Origin: Nocardioides aromaticivorans
Lineage (GTDB): Bacteria; Actinomycetota; Actinomycetes; Propionibacteriales; Nocardioidaceae
Direction: 5' to 3'
Assembly (NCBI RefSeq): GCF_013408525.1
Contig: NZ_JACBZM010000001.1
Coordinates: 496,001-560,000 of the forward strand
DNA: 64,000 nucleotides
Shown: in pieces, positions 61,601-64,000 of the stretch
How the letters are laid out: each line of letters starts with the position of its first letter
Position numbering within the stretch: the first letter of the stretch is position 1
Made by a program: the position numbers and the translations under genes
The notes under the pieces: generated by a model
What the model was told of the DNA's origin: nothing
The model's database searches: none
What the model saw: only the letters and a program-made list of their open reading frames with translations

Positions 61601-61791
61601 TCCGGGTGCTCGTGCTCGCCGACCGCTTCTCCTACTACCGCTTCGCTCCCACCATGCAGTGGGAGCCGGCCCGCGCGCTGTGCGAGGAGCGCGCGCCCGG
61701 CGTACTCGCGGAGATCGAGGCGGAGTACGGCGAACGGCGCGGGCCCGACCTGGTGGCCGAGGCCCGCGCCGCCGTCACGCGCGTGCTCTGA
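58681..61791 (+). CDS. AfsR/SARP-type regulator with BTAD, NB-ARC ATPase and TPR-like regions
   Basis: A 1036-residue regulator. Residues about 1-95 are an OmpR-like winged helix (DRLVDLVWGEDEPANPAKAL, QVLVSRVRG), and about 97-240 a bacterial transcriptional activation domain. From about 250 comes a STAND/NB-ARC ATPase with Walker A IVGPGGLGKTRLAHT, Walker B TLLVLDNCEHIVEAV, LLTTTRAPLAI-like sensor and GLPLAIELAAAKVR. The remaining about 450 residues are helical TPR-like repeats. AfsR relatives link phosphorylation or ligand sensing to secondary metabolism. The start is GTG at 58681. It is convergent with a drug-exporter operon. Confidence 0.92.
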   Translation: MPIQLTLLDGVRWEGTPVTGDRPQALLAALADAGRTIGTDRLVDLVWGEDEPANPAKALQVLVSRVRGTIGAAALVTDGDGYRLALPPEHIDAVHLRLSTRRAREILATDPAAALQHAEVALALAPAGVVEQAAGPLAEVRRRADHDLRDAAVVRARALARSGRHAEALPGLEEAAAGAPDDEPLLADLLHAVATVRGPAAALELFEAHRTDVRERLGADPGPDLQRVHRELLALDSPVREGLRYEAGPLLGRDADLRTIEGLLTSARVVSIVGPGGLGKTRLAHTVARAASLPVVHFLELVGVTDPEDLVGEVGSALGVRDSVSGRRTLTAEQRADIRARIAQQLDQAPTLLVLDNCEHIVEAVADLVAFLVATTRELRVLTTTRAPLAIAAEHVHLLPHLGTDDAVDLFRTRAEAARPGVRLDDDAVRSVVDRLDGLPLAIELAAAKVRVMQPAEIARRLDDRFALLRGGDRSAPDRHRTLLAVIDWSWNLLDERERRALRYLAAFPDGFTLEAAGAVLGDDALEPVEDLVEQSLLVVTDTDHGTRFRMLETVREFGRLQREAAGESDKVARALQDWAVDFAAREGSRLFSTDQVEAMDRIREEETNLADVLREALGAGDQDAVAGLFATLGGYWSISGDHFRSMTVAPAVAGVLDDWAVPPELADTARSALCITLFSVRFTGSDGAEQLTGQLEDLGEGTDHPALAALVRVTLAQTEGVATDLTHLIDDPDPWVRCLALQWAAHQWENRGDPHGAVEALHRALPLVHVEEGPWRRAMIDAQLSELHAQLGDAVRAAEHARLALPVLERLGAIDDAVQNRAIVATSTMIGGDLAAASAQVAELAALAPTGMPGGDVAILRTRAELALLTGEVADGLHLHRVAAEATRAMRLPGTDDVTTPWTISGEAAAVSAFALHGRGDEGRDLRDALAARALDALDPERPFMDYPVGGLVLFGLGLWALLRTDGPAEDAVRVLVLADRFSYYRFAPTMQWEPARALCEERAPGVLAEIEAEYGERRGPDLVAEARAAVTRVL

Positions 61792-61797
61792 CGGGCG

Positions 61798-62643
61798 TCA
61801 CATCTTGCGCGAGTAGGTCCGCACCGCCAGCGGCGCGAAGATCGCGACCACGATGGTGCAGCCCAGCAGCGCCCAGCCGACCTGGCCGGTGAGGTCGCCG
61901 TTGTTCATCAGGTCGCGGACCGCGGTCACCACGTGCGAGACCGGGTTGACCTTCACGAAGGCCTCCAGCCAGCCCGGCAGCGTGTCCATCGGGACGAACG
62001 CGTTGGACAGGAAGGTCAGCGGGAACATGATCATCATGCCGATGCCCTGGACGGCCTGCGCCGAGCGCGCGATCGTGCCCAGCCAGCAGAAGATCCACGA
62101 CAGCGACCAGCCGGCGAAGATGGTCAGCGCCCAGCCCGCGAGCACGCCGAGGAAGCCGCCGCCGGGCCGGTAGCCCATCGCCAGGCCGACGACGATGGTG
62201 ATCGTCGCGGCCGTGCCGTAGCGGATCAGGTCGGCGAGCATCGGGCCGGCCAGCGGGGCGATCCGCGCGATCGGGAGGGACTTGAACCGGTCGAAGACGC
62301 CCTTGTCCATGTCCTCGCGCATCTGCGTGCCCGTCGCCATCGACGCGGTGAGCGCGGTCTGGGCGAGGATGCCCGGGATGATCAGCGGCAGGTAGTCCGC
62401 GACCGAGCCGGAGATCGCGCCACCGAAGATGTAGGCGAACATCGCGGTGAACAGGATCGGCTGCAGGGTCACGTCGAAGAACTGCTCCGGGTTGCGGCGC
62501 ATCTTCTTGGTGGCCCGCCACGCCATCGCGAGCGTCTGGTGGACGGTGTCGCGCAGCGAGGGACGGGCGGGGAGCTCGCGGTGGGGGCTCGCGGCGGCCG
62601 GCACGGCTGCGCCGGTGGTGGTGTCGGGGAGCAGGGTGGTCAT
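61798..62643 (-). CDS. ABC-2 type exporter permease (DrrB-like)
   Basis: A 281-residue permease with six membrane helices. The pattern TVHQTLAMAWRATKKMRRNP, then PILFTAMFAYIFGGAI, MREDMDKGVFDRFKSLPIAR and FPLTFLSNAFVPMDTLPGWL matches DrrB-type daunorubicin exporters. VNPVSHVVTAVRDLMN is the usual C-terminal part. It starts 1 bp after the ATPase stop, so the two are coupled. The exported compound is unknown. Confidence 0.93.
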   Translation of the reverse strand: MTTLLPDTTTGAAVPAAASPHRELPARPSLRDTVHQTLAMAWRATKKMRRNPEQFFDVTLQPILFTAMFAYIFGGAISGSVADYLPLIIPGILAQTALTASMATGTQMREDMDKGVFDRFKSLPIARIAPLAGPMLADLIRYGTAATITIVVGLAMGYRPGGGFLGVLAGWALTIFAGWSLSWIFCWLGTIARSAQAVQGIGMMIMFPLTFLSNAFVPMDTLPGWLEAFVKVNPVSHVVTAVRDLMNNGDLTGQVGWALLGCTIVVAIFAPLAVRTYSRKM

Positions 62644-62644
62644 G

Positions 62645-63613
62645 TCAGGCCACCTCCTTGTCGGTGTCGTCCTCGGCGTGGTGTCCGGTGAGGGTCAGGA
62701 AGACCTCGTCGAGGGTGGGCTGGCGCACGGCCGCGGTGGTGATGTCGACCTCGCCCTGGCGCAGCGCGATGAGGACGTCGGCGGTCTGGTTGGCGTCGCC
62801 GAGCGCGATGTTGAGGCCGCCCGCCTCGGGCGTGAGCACCGGCGCCTCGCCGAGCACCCGCTCGACGATCGCTGCCGCGCGGGCGGTCTGCTCGCGGTCG
62901 ACCACGCGCAGGTGCAGGGTGGAGCTACCGACGCTCGACTTGAGCTGGTCCGGCGTACCCTCGGCGACCTTGCGGCCGCGGTCGATGACGGCGATCCGGT
63001 CGGCCAGCTGGTCGGCCTCGTCGAGGTACTGCGTCGTGAGCAGGATCGTCGAGCCCTGCGCGACCAGCTCACGGATCGTGTCCCACATCTGGCCGCGGGT
63101 GCGCGGGTCGAGGCCGGTGGTCGGCTCGTCGAGGAAGATCAGCGGCGGGCGGGCGATGAGCGACGCCGCGAGGTCGAGCCGGCGACGCATGCCGCCGGAG
63201 AAGTTCTGGATCTGGCGGTCCGCCGCCTCCTCCAGGCCGAAGCGGCCGAGCAGGTCGGCGGCGGTACGCCGCGCCTGCGCAGTCGACTGCCCGAGCAGGC
63301 GGGCGAACAGGATGAGGTTCTCCGCGCCGGTGAGGTTCTCGTCGACCGACGCGTACTGGCCGGTGACCCCGACCAGCTGACGGATCCGGTGCGGCTCGCG
63401 TCGTACGTCGACGCCGAAGATCTCGGCCTCGCCGCCGTCGATGGGCAGCAGCGTGGCGAGCATCTTCAGGGTCGTGGTCTTGCCCGCGCCGTTGGGGCCG
63501 AGGACGCCGAAGATCTCGCCCGGCCGGACCTCGAGGTCGATGCCGTCGACGGCGTGGAAGGCCCCGAACCTCTTCACGAGGCCGGTGGCGTGCACTGCGT
63601 TGGTGGCAGTCAT
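62645..63613 (-). CDS. ABC exporter ATP-binding protein (DrrA-like)
   Basis: A 322-residue ATPase. Walker A is VLGPNGAGKTTTLKMLATLL, the signature is NFSGGMRRRLDLAASL, Walker B is PLIFLDEPTTGLDPRT, and DrrA-type QYLDEADQLADRIAVI follows. The C-terminal about 80 residues are the DrrA-specific extension (TLHLRVVDREQTA, VRQPTLDEVFLTLTGH). ATG at 63613 is preferred over an upstream in-frame ATG because the latter would overlap the direct-repeat control region. Confidence 0.95.
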   Translation of the reverse strand: MTATNAVHATGLVKRFGAFHAVDGIDLEVRPGEIFGVLGPNGAGKTTTLKMLATLLPIDGGEAEIFGVDVRREPHRIRQLVGVTGQYASVDENLTGAENLILFARLLGQSTAQARRTAADLLGRFGLEEAADRQIQNFSGGMRRRLDLAASLIARPPLIFLDEPTTGLDPRTRGQMWDTIRELVAQGSTILLTTQYLDEADQLADRIAVIDRGRKVAEGTPDQLKSSVGSSTLHLRVVDREQTARAAAIVERVLGEAPVLTPEAGGLNIALGDANQTADVLIALRQGEVDITTAAVRQPTLDEVFLTLTGHHAEDDTDKEVA

Positions 63614-63674
63614 GGGAGTGCTCCTTGTCTGACCGGGGATCGACCCGGTCGATGGGAGGAGCATCCGGCGCCGC

Positions 63675-63704
63675 GGTTTCACCGCGGCATCACGCCGGTT
63701 TCAC
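63675..63704. promoter_or_regulatory. Three 11-bp-spaced direct repeats before the ABC exporter
   Basis: GGTTTCAC (63675-63682), GGCATCAC (63686-63693) and GGTTTCAC (63697-63704) repeat at exactly 11-bp steps, about 60 bp before the exporter ATG. One repeat per helical turn is how OmpR/PhoB-type winged helices, including SARP/AfsR proteins and PhoP, bind. Confidence 0.7.
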
Positions 63705-63732
63705 GGCGGCCGTGGGCGCCGGGAGACGCGAA

Positions 63733-63759
63733 CGGCCGCCCCGGTGTCCGGGGCGGCCG
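63733..63759 (-). terminator. Terminator hairpin after ilvE
   Basis: Perfect 12-bp stem CGGCCGCCCCGG / CCGGGGCGGCCG with a TGT loop, 13 bp beyond the ilvE stop. On the minus strand it is followed by TTCGCGTC. Confidence 0.75.
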
Positions 63760-63772
63760 CGCGAGAGCAGTC

Positions 63773-64000
63773 CTAGACGATCTTGCGCATCCAGCCGAAG
63801 GTGTCCTCGTTGCGACCGAGCTGGACGCCGACGAGCGCCTCACGGATCCGCATGGTGAGGTCCTGGCTGGCCGGGGCGGCGGTCTCGCCGCCGGCGTACT
63901 TGAGCGAGCCGACGGGGGTGACGACGGCGGCGGTGCCGCAGGCGAAGATCTCGGTGATCCGGCCGCTGGCGACGCCCTCGCGCCACTCGTCGATGCTGAA
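63773..64000 (-). CDS. ilvE: Branched-chain amino acid aminotransferase, C-terminal fragment
   Basis: The last 75 codons of ilvE; the gene continues past the right edge. The fragment reads FSIDEWREGVASGRITEIFA, then CGTAAVVTPVGSLKYAG, DLTMRIREALVGVQLGR and ends TFGWMRKIV. The CGTAAVVTPVG cofactor-phosphate loop is diagnostic of fold-type IV IlvE. It makes Ile, Leu and Val from their keto acids, so together with cimA and leuCD it is the third branched-chain locus in the window. Confidence 0.92.
   Translation of the reverse strand, partial: FSIDEWREGVASGRITEIFACGTAAVVTPVGSLKYAGGETAAPASQDLTMRIREALVGVQLGRNEDTFGWMRKIV

Overview
The window is ordinary core chromosome of a high-GC actinobacterium, most likely a Nocardioides or close Nocardioidaceae relative. 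Evidence for this: roughly 70 percent GC with GTG starts common; an F420 biosynthesis gene (cofC); an HU protein with a long Lys/Ala/Pro tail; an NdgR-type IclR regulator divergent from leuCD; a DUF222/HNH gene; an AfsR-like regulator; and the order leuC-leuD-hup-plsC-gpsA-ddl-thiL-rpmB-recG, which is familiar from actinobacteria. I see no prophage, insertion sequence, CRISPR array, rRNA or replication origin. Both window edges cut genes (recG at the left, ilvE at the right).

Layout. 1-9.6 kb: recG (partial), a FakA/YloV-like kinase, rpmB, a methyltransferase, thiL, an Lrp-type effector domain, a DUF3515 lipoprotein, ddl, a PLP sulfur-amino-acid lyase, gpsA, plsC and cofC. 9.6-15.3 kb: HU, an LtaS-like enzyme, leuD, leuC and the divergent ndgR-like gene. 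15.3-20.4 kb: an alkylation-repair pair (Ada-AlkA fusion plus Ogt), a small Ala-rich protein, and a DUF2231/response-regulator/sensor-kinase operon. 20.5-29.4 kb: a secreted M4 protease, tRNA-Glu, tRNA-Gln, a CPBP protease, gltX, an FAH-family enzyme, an SDR and two poorly known genes. 29.4-41.9 kb: a DUF222/HNH gene, metNIQ, a TetR/patatin/SDR/flavin-monooxygenase cluster, an MFS transporter with a divergent LuxR regulator, and zwf. 42-44.2 kb: an ECF sigma factor flanked by two proteins that share one extracytoplasmic domain. 44.1-51.1 kb: a complete biotin locus (bioQ, bioYMN, bioBAFD). 51.1-64 kb: an amidase, an FMN reductase with divergent TetR, cimA behind an apparent attenuator, a Ser/Thr kinase, an alpha/beta hydrolase, a YjbR-like protein, an AfsR-like regulator, a DrrAB-type exporter and ilvE (partial).

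Regulation stands out more than gene content. The biotin genes carry two near-identical palindromes, each beside a recognisable promoter and together explaining uptake plus synthesis as one regulon. cimA, the entry to isoleucine synthesis from pyruvate, is preceded by a nine-codon Ile/Thr-rich leader, a pause-type hairpin and an intrinsic terminator with a U tract. The drug-type exporter is preceded by three direct repeats at an exact 11-bp pitch, next to a SARP/AfsR-like gene. Several genes have a TANNNT box exactly 6 nt before the start codon, the signature of leaderless transcription. The 8-mer CGTCGTAC and its complement are strikingly frequent, in different reading frames and even where they force rare codons.

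All calls come from reading the sequence. Family assignments rest on motifs recalled from known families, and no database search was possible.
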